NCBI RefSeq assembly: GCF_000373105.1
Contig: NZ_KB890418.1
Span: 72,206-136,205 of the forward strand
Source: Neolewinella persica DSM 23188
GTDB lineage: Bacteria > Bacteroidota > Bacteroidia > Chitinophagales > Saprospiraceae
Length of the DNA stretch: 64,000 nt
Direction: 5' to 3'
Shown here: in pieces, positions 8,606-16,337 of the stretch
How positions within the stretch are numbered: the stretch's first letter is position 1
Layout: every line of letters starts with the position of its first letter
Made by a program: the position numbers and the translations under genes
Notes under the pieces: model-generated
Databases searched by the model: none
Seen by the model: the letters and a program-made list of their open reading frames with translations, nothing else
What the model was told of the DNA's origin: nothing

Positions 8606-9433
8606 ATGAAACACTTTCATTTATTGAATTCAGGCAAGAATACGGGGCTAATCAGGATCCATATTATTTTGATGTGTCTGAGCTTTGCTGCCTGTCAGGA
8701 ATCAGTTGAAGAGACCGCTTCAGCTCCTGCTCCGGAGGGAATGGTGACCATTAAGGGGAACGGGGCTGACATCCCCGATCTTTATATGGATGCTACCGAA
8801 GTGACGACTGCTGACTACAAAGATTTTGTCGAGGCTACCAACTACAAAACGGAAGCTGAAGACTTCGGCTGGTCGGGCGTATTCTCCAAGGATAGCCTTG
8901 GTTGGTTGCCGGTAGATGACGCAACCTGGCGCTTCCCTCTGGGGCCGGACAGTGCAGCTGCTCAGCCAGAACATCCTGTAACCCAACTTAGTATGCGGGA
9001 CGTGCGGGCATACGCTGAATGGGCCGGAAAACGATTGCCGACGGAAGCGGAGTGGATTTGGGCAGCCAGCCAGGGTGGTCAGTTTCCTGAGTTCCCCTGG
9101 GGAAAAGAAATGGTGCCTGATCCTGAAAATTATCCGGGCAACTGGTGGCAGGGACCTTTTCCGTATGAGGACGCTGTCCTCGATGGTTTTCCCGGTATTG
9201 CACCGGTTAAGTCATTCCCTCCCGCCGACAACGGGCTTTATGACATCTCAGGGAACGTCTGGGAGTGGACTACCTCAAAAAAGAGCGCTACGGGGGAGTT
9301 CGTGATCAAGGGCGGGTCCTTTCTTTGCAGCACCAGCTACTGCACCGGGTTTAATTTCCAACAACGTCAGTTTACTCCGGCAGACAGCGGGCTGAATCAC
9401 CTGGGGTTTCGATGTGTTAAAGATGCAAAGTAG
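8606..9433 (+). CDS. Formylglycine-generating enzyme (SUMF1/FGE family) lipoprotein
   Basis: 275 aa. Residues ~43-272 are an FGE-sulfatase domain: EGMVTIKG, DATEVTTADYKDFVEAT, HPVTQLSMRDVRAYAEWAGKRLPTEAEW, GLYDISGNVWEW and GGSFLCSTSYC. Cys241 and Cys246 match the catalytic, copper-binding cysteine pair of true formylglycine-generating enzymes (GGSFLC-x4-C), so this is likely an active maturase and not one of the many cysteine-free relatives. An N-terminal hydrophobic stretch ends in a lipobox-like SFAAC (Cys30), suggesting export and lipid anchoring. A Cys-type sulfatase lies 1.8 kb downstream on the same strand and is the probable client. Maturation outside the cytoplasm is an inference from the two signal sequences. 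Confidence 0.88.
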   Translation: MKHFHLLNSGKNTGLIRIHIILMCLSFAACQESVEETASAPAPEGMVTIKGNGADIPDLYMDATEVTTADYKDFVEATNYKTEAEDFGWSGVFSKDSLGWLPVDDATWRFPLGPDSAAAQPEHPVTQLSMRDVRAYAEWAGKRLPTEAEWIWAASQGGQFPEFPWGKEMVPDPENYPGNWWQGPFPYEDAVLDGFPGIAPVKSFPPADNGLYDISGNVWEWTTSKKSATGEFVIKGGSFLCSTSYCTGFNFQQRQFTPADSGLNHLGFRCVKDAK

Positions 9434-9447
9434 AGAATGAGGGAATG

Positions 9448-9500
9448 GGCTACCGCACATTCCGTCCGCTTCGCTTGCTCACTATGGTGAATTAGCGAAG
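9448..9500 (+). repeat. Diverged ~55-bp repeat, copy A
   Basis: Starts GGCTACCGCA, contains CTTCGCTTGCTCAC and GGTGAA, ends GCGAAG. Aligns along its length with 48959-49015. The flank GAGAATGAGGGAATGGGCTACCGC also resembles an inverted piece at about 49056-49075. Confidence 0.6.
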
Positions 9501-9561
9501 CACAGCGCGTGATAATTGGGGCAGTAATTCACCCATTCACTAGTTCAAGTACCCTCTTTTG

Positions 9562-9579
9562 GGCGCGAACGCAGGTGCA
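9562..9579 (-). repeat. Dispersed 18-bp motif, copy 3 (intergenic)
   Basis: Minus-strand perfect match, TGCACCTGCGTTCGCGCC, in the gap between the FGE gene and the metal permease. Confidence 0.85.
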
Positions 9580-9694
9580 GAATAAGGGTAGAAAGAGCAA
9601 AGTGCCGGACGGATACGCAGTAAAAGGTGCGTTTCTGAAAGAAAACCGTGACAAGGCTAGGTTTAATTGTTAGACTAGTCTAACTTTCGGCGAC

Positions 9695-9838
9695 TTATCA
9701 GGTTATCAGGTTATCAGGTTATCAAGGTTCTCGACAACTCCGACAACTCCGACAACTCCGATAACTAGACAACTTCGACAACCCCGATTTTCGACAACTC
9801 CGACAACTCGACAACCCCGATTTCCGACAACCCACTAA
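9695..9838 (+). repeat. Tandem TTATCAGG and CGACAACTC word repeats
   Basis: Four back-to-back TTATCAGG-type units, then about ten imperfect CGACAACTC/CGACAACCC units directly upstream of the permease ATG. The same words occur again at 49180-49205. Confidence 0.75.
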
Positions 9839-9844
9839 CCCGCC

Positions 9845-11110
9845 ATGACTGAAGCCTCCTTATTTGACATTCTAACCGAAGTATGGGCCGTGAGGGCCAT
9901 CATTGCTTCCAGTATGGTAGGGCTGATGTGTGGCGTACTTGGTTGCTTCATCGTTTTAAGGAACATGTCTTTGGTGGGTGACGCCCTGGCCCACGCCATT
10001 TTACCGGGGGTGGTCGTCGCGTTTTTGCTGGTAGGGTACAGTACACTGGCCTTTTTCAGCGGCGCGGTGGTGGCTGGTCTGCTTACCGCCTTCGGAATTA
10101 CCTGGATTCAGCAGCAGGTTAAAACCAAGAACGACGCTGCCATCGGCATCGTCTTCACTTCCATGTTCTCCCTTGGCGTTATCCTGATCAGCCGGATCAG
10201 CCGGAATGACGGCGTTCACCTGGACCTGAAAGACTTTCTCTTCGGTTACGCCCTCGGCGTATCGGATACCGACTTATTGCTTACGGGCATGGTGATGGCC
10301 TACGTCCTTGTTTCCATCGCCGTATTCTACCGCTACCTGTTCGCCTCCACTTTTCAGGACGTTGTGGCCCAAACCATGGGAATCCCCGTGAAACTCCTGC
10401 ATTATTTCCTGATGCTGTTGCTAAGCTTTGCCGTTGTAGCCAGCTTGCAGACCGTAGGCGTTATTCTGGTGGTGGCAATGCTGATCACTCCGGCTGCCAC
10501 GGCCTTATTGCTCGCGCAACGGCTCAAAATTGTTATCCTGATTGCCGGAGGCCTGGGGATGCTGTCCGCCATTGTCGGGATGGTCTTTGCCGTGTGGCTC
10601 AACACACCGCCCGGACCGGCGATGGCCTTAGTCGCTACCTTTTTGTACCTCCTTACGGTTGTCTTTGCTCCCCGGCGAGGGATGGTAGCTAAAGCCTACT
10701 ACCGCTACCAGCGACGGCAACAAACCATTGCGGAGGATATTCTAAAGCGAATCTTTCGCCAGAATCAAAAGCATGGTGCCGCTGATCCGACCCATATTCG
10801 GGAGGAACTGGAACTTGGTCGTGGAACCTGGAATGGGCAACTCTCTTTGCTCCGCAAAAAAGGGCTGTTACAGCAAGACGAGCTTCGCCTAACGGACGGT
10901 GGTAAATTACTCGCACTGCGGATGGTGCGTGCCCACCGGCTATGGGAGACCTACCTCAACCAGGAAGTGGGGCTCACCCCGGAACAAATCCACGATGAGG
11001 CAGAACGCCTGGAGCACTTGCTAACCGAAGAAATGCTGGATCGGGTGGATGCTGAACTGGGCTATCCGGAGACGGATCCGCATGGGTCGGTGATTCCTTC
11101 TAAGGGGTAG
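9845..11110 (+). CDS. Metal ABC transporter permease fused to a DtxR/MntR-like C-terminal domain
   Basis: 421 aa. Residues ~1-285 are a ZnuB/MntB/TroC-type permease with eight or so membrane helices and family patterns RNMSLVGDALAHAILPGV, AAIGIVFTSMFSLGVILIS and VGVILVVAMLITPAATA. Residues ~290-421 resemble an iron/manganese-dependent repressor without the usual order: a winged-helix part (WNGQLSLLRKKGLLQQDELRLTDGG), then the metal-sensing dimerisation region (MVRAHRLWETYL, EQIHDEAERLEHLL, DPHGSVIPS). The His/Glu/Asp residues used for metal binding in MntR/DtxR are visible. Known TroC-type fusions of this kind exist in Bacteroidota. No ATPase or solute-binding gene is adjacent, so the partners must be elsewhere. 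Role inferred: Mn/Fe/Zn uptake with built-in metal sensing. Confidence 0.88.
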   Translation: MTEASLFDILTEVWAVRAIIASSMVGLMCGVLGCFIVLRNMSLVGDALAHAILPGVVVAFLLVGYSTLAFFSGAVVAGLLTAFGITWIQQQVKTKNDAAIGIVFTSMFSLGVILISRISRNDGVHLDLKDFLFGYALGVSDTDLLLTGMVMAYVLVSIAVFYRYLFASTFQDVVAQTMGIPVKLLHYFLMLLLSFAVVASLQTVGVILVVAMLITPAATALLLAQRLKIVILIAGGLGMLSAIVGMVFAVWLNTPPGPAMALVATFLYLLTVVFAPRRGMVAKAYYRYQRRQQTIAEDILKRIFRQNQKHGAADPTHIREELELGRGTWNGQLSLLRKKGLLQQDELRLTDGGKLLALRMVRAHRLWETYLNQEVGLTPEQIHDEAERLEHLLTEEMLDRVDAELGYPETDPHGSVIPSKG

Positions 11111-11208
11111 GGCTGGTTTCTCGACATTTATACCGTTTTGCTTTAGCAACTACAACACAACGGCATAAATGCCGGGGAACCAATCTGCCAGCCGTTACAT
11201 TAGCAGCC

Positions 11209-13008
11209 ATGCAAAGCTACCTCCGCCTACTTCCCTTGCTCCTTTTACCCTTCCTCTGCACCTGCGACCGCGCCCAGGAAAGTCAGCTAGTCACGGAGTC
11301 AAACAGTCAAGTAGTCAGAGGGTCAGAAAGTCAGGGAGTGGGAGAGGAGCCTCGTTTACCCAATATCCTTTTTATCCTGACCGACGACCAGGGCGTTGGC
11401 GATCTATCCCTACACGGCAATGACAGTATCCAAACGCCGAATATGGACGCATTGCTCAGGTCTTCTGCTCAGTTTAGTCGGTTCTACGTCAGCCCGGTGT
11501 GCGCCCCCACGCGAGCAAGTTTCCTGAGTGGCCTTTACGCCCCGCGCACCGGTGCCGTCTTCGTTACCCGCCGCCATGAAACGATGGACGACGGGATCAT
11601 GACCATCCCGGAATACCTGCGTCATGCCGAATACCGCACCGGGCTTTTCGGGAAATGGCATAATGGCGCCACCGCTCCCTACGACCCCGGAAGCCAGGGC
11701 TTCGAGCAGTTTCTGGGCTTCACGCTCGGCCATTTCAACGACTATTTCAACGGGGAGCTGCAAAACGAAAAGAACGAACTGGTGCCGTTCAACGGAGATC
11801 TGACCCAAATACTCACGGACACCGCCAGCCATTTTATGCTGCGGGAAAGTCCGTATCCTTTCTTTTGTATGCTGAGCTACCAGGCACCGCATACGCCGGT
11901 CCAGGTGGCGGATAAATACTGGGACAACGTCAAAAAACGTGGCCTGACAGACTACAACACGGGCATCTACGCCATGATCGAATCGGTCGACGACCGGATC
12001 GGCCAACTGCTCGACCGGTTGGAAAAAGCCGGGGAACTGGACAATACGGTGGTCGTCTTCTCGACCGATAATGGGCCGAACGGCGATCGGTATCGCATGG
12101 GGCTGAAAGGGACCAAGGGGCAGGTGGACGAGGGGGGCGTTCGGGTGCCCTTTGGCATCCGAATGCCGGGAAACCATCCGGCTAATGGCAAAGTTTTCGA
12201 TACACCTGCTGCCCACATTGATCTGGTGCCGACTTTACTTCAATTGGTGGACTTACCGATCCCTGAGCAGCTGGACGGACGCAGTTTGTTGCCACTATTG
12301 GAAGATGAGGAAGGTGCTGGTGTGAGCAGGATGATTTATACCTTCAAGCAGGGCTATGAATTCAGTCCCTGGCCAGGCAGTATGCGTAATGGCCATTCTC
12401 TATATGTTCGCCGGACGGAGACCGAGCATGAACTGTATGATTTATTGGCCGACCCGGAGCAACGACACAATTTAGCCAACGTAAACCAGGAACAAGTGGA
12501 AGGGTTTGCGGAGGAGTACGCGGCATTTGCGGCCACAGTGGCTCGTCCTGATTTAGTGGCACCACCCATTGATCTTGATGCGACCTGGGGCCCGGTGCGA
12601 TTGCTGGCGCATGAGGGGGAGGCCACCAGCCCAACTCAATTTTCAGAGAAGAATGGTTGGGCCAATGATTACTTTGAGATGGTTTGGGGAGGCCATGCTT
12701 CCTGGCCGATAAAGAACAGTGAAGATCGGACTTACCGGGCCACCGTTCGGTACCATAACGAAACAGGGAAAGGAGCTTCACTTGTTTTGACAATAGACAA
12801 CGGAGATAAATTCTCCTTTTCGTTATCACCGATTCAAAGTGAATTAATTACTGTGGCAGACAGAGTAAAACGAAAGGAGGTTTACCCGCGCACCTGGGCA
12901 GAAATTAGCGTTGACATTGAGGTGCCTGCTGGTGCAAAAGGATTAAGTCTTTATACCTATGAGCCGAAAGGTATATGGATAAAGGAAGTCAGTTTGCGGC
13001 GACAGTAA
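11209..13008 (+). CDS. Secreted Cys-type sulfatase (arylsulfatase family)
   Basis: 599 aa. An N-terminal signal (SYLRLLPLLLLPFLCTC) has cysteines at 17 and 19 that could be lipidated, followed by a low-complexity linker rich in Ser/Gln (residues 23-45). The sulfatase domain runs from ~52: NILFILTDDQGVGD (metal-binding Asp59-Asp60), the formylglycine site CAPTR (Cys98-x-Pro-x-Arg102), LFGKWHNG, FSTDNGP and a C-terminal sulfatase subdomain; the last ~130 residues add a beta-sandwich-like region. Cys98 must be oxidised to formylglycine, and the FGE at 8606 is the likely maturase. The substrate is probably a sulfated polysaccharide or glycoside (inference). Confidence 0.9.
   Translation: MQSYLRLLPLLLLPFLCTCDRAQESQLVTESNSQVVRGSESQGVGEEPRLPNILFILTDDQGVGDLSLHGNDSIQTPNMDALLRSSAQFSRFYVSPVCAPTRASFLSGLYAPRTGAVFVTRRHETMDDGIMTIPEYLRHAEYRTGLFGKWHNGATAPYDPGSQGFEQFLGFTLGHFNDYFNGELQNEKNELVPFNGDLTQILTDTASHFMLRESPYPFFCMLSYQAPHTPVQVADKYWDNVKKRGLTDYNTGIYAMIESVDDRIGQLLDRLEKAGELDNTVVVFSTDNGPNGDRYRMGLKGTKGQVDEGGVRVPFGIRMPGNHPANGKVFDTPAAHIDLVPTLLQLVDLPIPEQLDGRSLLPLLEDEEGAGVSRMIYTFKQGYEFSPWPGSMRNGHSLYVRRTETEHELYDLLADPEQRHNLANVNQEQVEGFAEEYAAFAATVARPDLVAPPIDLDATWGPVRLLAHEGEATSPTQFSEKNGWANDYFEMVWGGHASWPIKNSEDRTYRATVRYHNETGKGASLVLTIDNGDKFSFSLSPIQSELITVADRVKRKEVYPRTWAEISVDIEVPAGAKGLSLYTYEPKGIWIKEVSLRRQ
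11257..11274 (+). repeat. Dispersed 18-bp motif, copy 4 (in sulfatase signal region)
   Basis: Perfect match, TGCACCTGCGACCGCGCC, encoding CTCDRA at the signal-peptide end of the sulfatase. Confidence 0.85.
11278..11342 (+). repeat. AGTCAG-type word repeats inside the sulfatase linker
   Basis: Imperfect AGTCAG/GGTCAG words spaced by a few bases, encoding the Ser/Gln-rich stretch SQLVTESNSQVV. Same style as the word repeats in the gaps, here within a coding region. Confidence 0.55.
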
Positions 13009-13011
13009 GGG

Positions 13012-13029
13012 GGCGGGGCCGCAGGTGCA
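13012..13029 (-). repeat. Dispersed 18-bp motif, copy 5 (directly after sulfatase stop)
   Basis: Minus-strand copy TGCACCTGCGGCCCCGCC, one mismatch from consensus, 3 bp after the sulfatase stop codon. Confidence 0.85.
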
Positions 13030-13230
13030 GAGGACGGTTTGAGAAGTAAGGTGGAGTCTTAGACCCGAAGGGTTGTCCTGCGTAGGGAGGGGTGGGCGCC
13101 GATCCGAAGGATTAAGCGAAACTCCTCGTTTTCGTTTGTCCACCAAGGATGGATGGATGCGTTGAGCCTCGTTGCCGGAAGCAAGCGCTACTGCTCGGGC
13201 GCGGAGCGCCCATCGGCAGGGCATTAACCA

Positions 13231-13270
13231 AAACCGCCCACCCCAAATGAATGGGACGGGCGATTTTATT
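13231..13270. terminator. Probable bidirectional terminator
   Basis: CGCCC at 13235-13239 pairs with GGGCG at 13258-13262, with inner CCA/TGG pairing. ATTTTATT follows on the plus side and GGTTTTGGTT on the minus side. It serves the sulfatase (plus) and ATP-grasp (minus) genes, which converge here. Confidence 0.6.
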
Positions 13271-13341
13271 TACTGTGTGGTCAGGCACAGCCTGAAGGCT
13301 TTAGACCATCACGGCCCGAAGGCCCGGGTAATCAATATTCC

Positions 13342-14304
13342 TTAAGATCCAAAGTTATACCCACCATTTACCGACTCGGAGATGAATTTACCCCAGGTGA
13401 GGTTCATTTTGCCGGGTTCGGCGGCCTGTGCCCGCTCGATGGAATACTTGGCGGCATGTTCGATGACCCAGTTGAAGTTTTCTTCTCCTACGCTGAACTT
13501 GTCTGCATCGGGAGCAGGGTTACAGAAGTCGATGGCAATCGGGATACCGTCACGGACAGCAAACTCAACGGTGTTGAAGTCGTAGCCAAGCCAGTCGCAA
13601 ATTTTGATGACGTAATCGTGCATGGTTTGCATGATCTCATCACTCACATCGTGGTGGCAGTTATAGCGATCCAGGAACTCGTTCCGTGGCTCGTAGTGCA
13701 TGATTTTGACGTACTTGCGGCCGATGCAGTAGCAGCGGAAGTAGCTGGTGAAGTTGATGTTCTCCTGGAGCATCATCACCAATTGTCCGGTTTCTGCGTG
13801 CGCTTTCCAAAGGTCTTCGGGGCCGTTGAGTTTGTAGACCGATTTCCAGCCACCGCCGTCATGAGGCTTCATGTAGGCTGGCCAACCGATGTAGTTGAAC
13901 ATGCTTTGCCAATCAAGCGGGTGCGCCAGGTTGGTGAAGCTTTCGTCGGTAGTATCGGTTGGTAGCCCGTGGCTGGGCAGCAGTACTGTTTTCGGAACGG
14001 GAACGCCAGCTGGGCCAACGCAGAGGACGTTGTTGAAGAATTTCTCATCAGCACTCCACCAAAACGGGTTGTTAATAACAGCGGTACCGGTGGCTGCGGC
14101 ATTCTTAAGCATTGCGCGGTAGAACGGAACATCCTGGCTGATCCGGTCGATGATGACGGCATAGCCAGGGTTAAGACCTTGACCGACTTTGTCGATTTTA
14201 ACGGGTTCGGCCATAATGCCGTCCACGTTCATATCATTGATCCTTTGGATAACTGCAGGGGGGAACGACCGTTCACGGCCGTAAAGAATACCAATTTTCT
14301 TCAT
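13342..14304 (-). CDS. ATP-grasp domain ligase (RimK/D-Ala-ligase-like)
   Basis: 320 aa. Begins with a pre-ATP-grasp Rossmann part (MKKIGILYGRERSFPPAV), followed by an ATP-grasp fold: lysine and glycine-rich loop YMKPHDGGGWKSVYKL, the LMMLQENI strand (written VMMLQENINF), and the metal-binding end FNTVEFAVRDGIPIAIDFCNPAPDAD with its Glu, Asp and Asn. The family joins a carboxylate to an amine or thiol using ATP through an acyl-phosphate. The substrate cannot be assigned. Bacteroidota homologues often sit beside a glutamate-cysteine-ligase-like gene, but none is adjacent here. Confidence 0.85.
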   Translation of the reverse strand: MKKIGILYGRERSFPPAVIQRINDMNVDGIMAEPVKIDKVGQGLNPGYAVIIDRISQDVPFYRAMLKNAAATGTAVINNPFWWSADEKFFNNVLCVGPAGVPVPKTVLLPSHGLPTDTTDESFTNLAHPLDWQSMFNYIGWPAYMKPHDGGGWKSVYKLNGPEDLWKAHAETGQLVMMLQENINFTSYFRCYCIGRKYVKIMHYEPRNEFLDRYNCHHDVSDEIMQTMHDYVIKICDWLGYDFNTVEFAVRDGIPIAIDFCNPAPDADKFSVGEENFNWVIEHAAKYSIERAQAAEPGKMNLTWGKFISESVNGGYNFGS

Positions 14305-14774
14305 AGTTGAGTGTGATTTTTTACTTTAAGGTGGAATGTAGGGAATTGTTCGGTAAAAGCAGCAGGATTCAGTTCTCAAGGACCAGTTTTCAGAATTTAG
14401 TATCCAGGAGTTAGTGCTCAGGGTCCAGTTTTATGGTCCAGTATGCAGGGTTCTGGGGAGGAGCCCGGCTTAACCTGGTAGCTTCTGTATGCTGACTCCC
14501 TAAATATTGCCTCCTGATTCCTGACTTCTGAATATTGATTCCTGACTTCTGTCTTCTGAATACTGACCCCTGATCCCTGCAACCTGAAACCTGAAACCTG
14601 AAACCTGAGACCTGAAACCTGAGACCTGAAACCTGAGACCTGAAACCTGAGACCTGAAACCTGAAACCTGAGACCTGAAACCTGAAACCTGCAACCTGAA
14701 ACCTGAAACCTGAGACCTGAGACCTGAATACTGTCCCCTAAATACTATCTTACCGCGCAAATAACCCCCTTAAG
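14305..14774. other. Gene-free gap filled with degenerate and tandem words
   Basis: Left part: diverged words around CAGTATGCAGG, CAGTTTTCAG and TCCTGACTTCTGAATA. Right part: a clean 7-bp tandem tract. The only long frame encodes a monotonous SQVSGFR repeat on the minus strand and is not a plausible gene. Confidence 0.75.
14581..14728 (+). repeat. 7-bp tandem repeat (ACCTGAA/ACCTGAG), about 21 units
   Basis: Continuous heptamer tract with A/G exchange at the last position and a few C exchanges, ending ~45 bp before the symporter ATG. Degenerate relatives extend left to about 14500. Similar words appear at about 36200-36245 (ACTGATTCCTAAAAACTG). Confidence 0.85.
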
Positions 14775-16079
14775 ATGAAAAACCTCGGCCTCCATTGGAA
14801 AATTTTGATCGGCATGGTTGCCGGTATTGCTTTTGGTGTTGCTGCTAACCAGTTTGGTTGGGGTGACTTAGTTAAAGACTGGATCAAGCCCTTCGGTACC
14901 ATTTTTATCAATAGCCTTAAGTTAATCGCCATTCCACTTATCGTGGCCAGCCTGATCAAGGGCATTACTGACCTTAAGGACATTTCCAAACTGTCGGCCA
15001 TGGGTGGGCGGACCATCGCTATTTACATTGGCACTACGGTGCTGGCCATCGTCATTGGCCTGGGCATCGTTAACCTGGTCGGTCCGGGACGTGGCCTCGA
15101 CGAAGCTACCCGGGACAACCTTCTGAATGATTTTGCCGCCGATGCCGGGAAGCGCATCATGGCCGCCGAGCAACAACGGGAAGCCGGACCATTGCAGGCG
15201 CTGGTCGACCTCGTACCGGAAAATATTGTCGGTGCAGCGACCAGCAACGGTAATATGCTACAAGTGATCTTCTTTGTCATCTGTTTCGGTATCGGTCTTA
15301 TCCTGATCGACCCGAAGAAGGCGCAACCAGTCAAAGACTTTTTTGACGGGGTGAATGAAGTGGTGCTCAAACTCATTGATCTGATAATGATTGCGGCGCC
15401 ATACGGTGTATTTGCCCTGTTGGCCGCCTTAGTGGTTGAATCGCCGAGTGCCGACTTGTTCTATGCGTTGATAAAATACTCTCTCTGTGTATTGGCCGGT
15501 CTTGGTCTTATGATCGGTGTCGTTTACCCGGTGCTGGTGAAGGTATTTACGGGAATGGGACCCGGCACTTTCTTCAATGGTATTAGTCCGGCGCAGCTCC
15601 TGGCTTTTTCTACGAGTTCCAGCGCGGCCACCCTCCCCGTTACGATGGAACGGGTGGAGGAGCACTTAGGCGTCGATGAGGAAGTGACCAGCTTTGTACT
15701 GCCAATTGGTGCGACCATTAACATGGACGGGACAAGTCTGTACCAGGCGGTGGCTGCGGTATTTATTGCCCAGGCCTACGGTATGGATCTCGATTTGATG
15801 ACCCAGCTGGGCATCATCACCACTGCTTTGGCAGCAAGTATTGGTTCCGCTGCGGTGCCAGGTGCTGGGATGGTTATGCTGGTCATTGTTCTTGGCCAGG
15901 CAGGTATTCCTGAAGCGGGGCTTGCCCTGATCTTTGCGGTCGATCGTCCGCTGGATATGTGTCGAACGGTGGCTAACGTTACTGGCGATGCGACGGTGGC
16001 CATGCTGGTTGGCAAATCTGTCGGTAAACTTAACGAACCGCACGAGCGGAAGCTGGATGATCATTATCCGGCGAAGTAA
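14775..16079 (+). CDS. Dicarboxylate/amino acid:cation symporter (DAACS family)
   Basis: 434-aa inner-membrane secondary transporter that takes up glutamate/aspartate or C4-dicarboxylates with H+ or Na+. Hydrophobic helices cover the length; the two re-entrant-loop signatures are present: AFSTSSSAATLPVTMERVEE (serine-rich HP1) and GATINMDGTSLYQAVAAVFIAQ (NMDGT unwound helix 7). The HP2/TM8 region AAVPGAGMVMLVIVL and VDRPLDMCRTVANVTGD, with the conserved Asp, Arg and Asn, follow. Arg in DMCRT fits the Glu/Asp type. The length is close to the family norm. It stands alone. Confidence 0.92.
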   Translation: MKNLGLHWKILIGMVAGIAFGVAANQFGWGDLVKDWIKPFGTIFINSLKLIAIPLIVASLIKGITDLKDISKLSAMGGRTIAIYIGTTVLAIVIGLGIVNLVGPGRGLDEATRDNLLNDFAADAGKRIMAAEQQREAGPLQALVDLVPENIVGAATSNGNMLQVIFFVICFGIGLILIDPKKAQPVKDFFDGVNEVVLKLIDLIMIAAPYGVFALLAALVVESPSADLFYALIKYSLCVLAGLGLMIGVVYPVLVKVFTGMGPGTFFNGISPAQLLAFSTSSSAATLPVTMERVEEHLGVDEEVTSFVLPIGATINMDGTSLYQAVAAVFIAQAYGMDLDLMTQLGIITTALAASIGSAAVPGAGMVMLVIVLGQAGIPEAGLALIFAVDRPLDMCRTVANVTGDATVAMLVGKSVGKLNEPHERKLDDHYPAK

Positions 16080-16290
16080 CTGGGATAGGAGCTGGTGAAC
16101 CAGGAGATTGCTGCTGATTCATTATCACCGCCCCCTTTAAACTGCTACCGCAATCGCCCGGTAGAAAGTGATTTTCACCGGGAAGGACAGGGGGGGCAGC
16201 CTATCTGTGCAATATTTTTGCCTGCAATGCTTTCAATAAGCAACCGCCCATTTAACCATATTTTGCATTATAGAAACCGAACTCGCGCCG

Positions 16291-16298
16291 TAACTTTG
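16291..16298 (+). promoter_or_regulatory. -7 box (TAACTTTG) for the DUF3857 gene pair
   Basis: Exact TAnnTTTG; a TTTTG at 16261-16265 upstream could be the -33 element, though the spacing (25 nt) is long. Transcription would begin near 16304, after the earlier in-frame starts at 16095 and 16227. Confidence 0.5.
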
Positions 16299-16337
16299 TG
16301 TTGCGATATTATCTCATTGTTAAATAAGCATCATCCC

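Larger units (their letters stand above)
9434..9844. other. Gene-free gap made of repeats
   Basis: No plausible gene. From left to right it holds a ~53-bp repeat shared with 48959-49015 (9448-9500), one copy of the dispersed 18-bp motif (9562-9579), four TTATCAGG words (about 9695-9725) and a run of CGACAACTC-type 9-bp words up to the next ATG (about 9735-9838). Confidence 0.75.
13009..13341. other. Gene-free gap between convergent genes
   Basis: Contains the 18-bp motif at 13012-13029, GC-rich sequence without a convincing reading frame, and a probable bidirectional terminator at 13231-13270. Confidence 0.6.

Noticed and set aside
11410-12216. 268-aa frame antisense to the sulfatase
   Set aside because: Shadow of a clear coding region; no motif.
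14500-14760. Minus-strand frame encoding a repetitive SQVSGFR protein
   Set aside because: It is only the translation of the 7-bp tandem repeat; no start context, no domain, and it overlaps the region upstream of the symporter.
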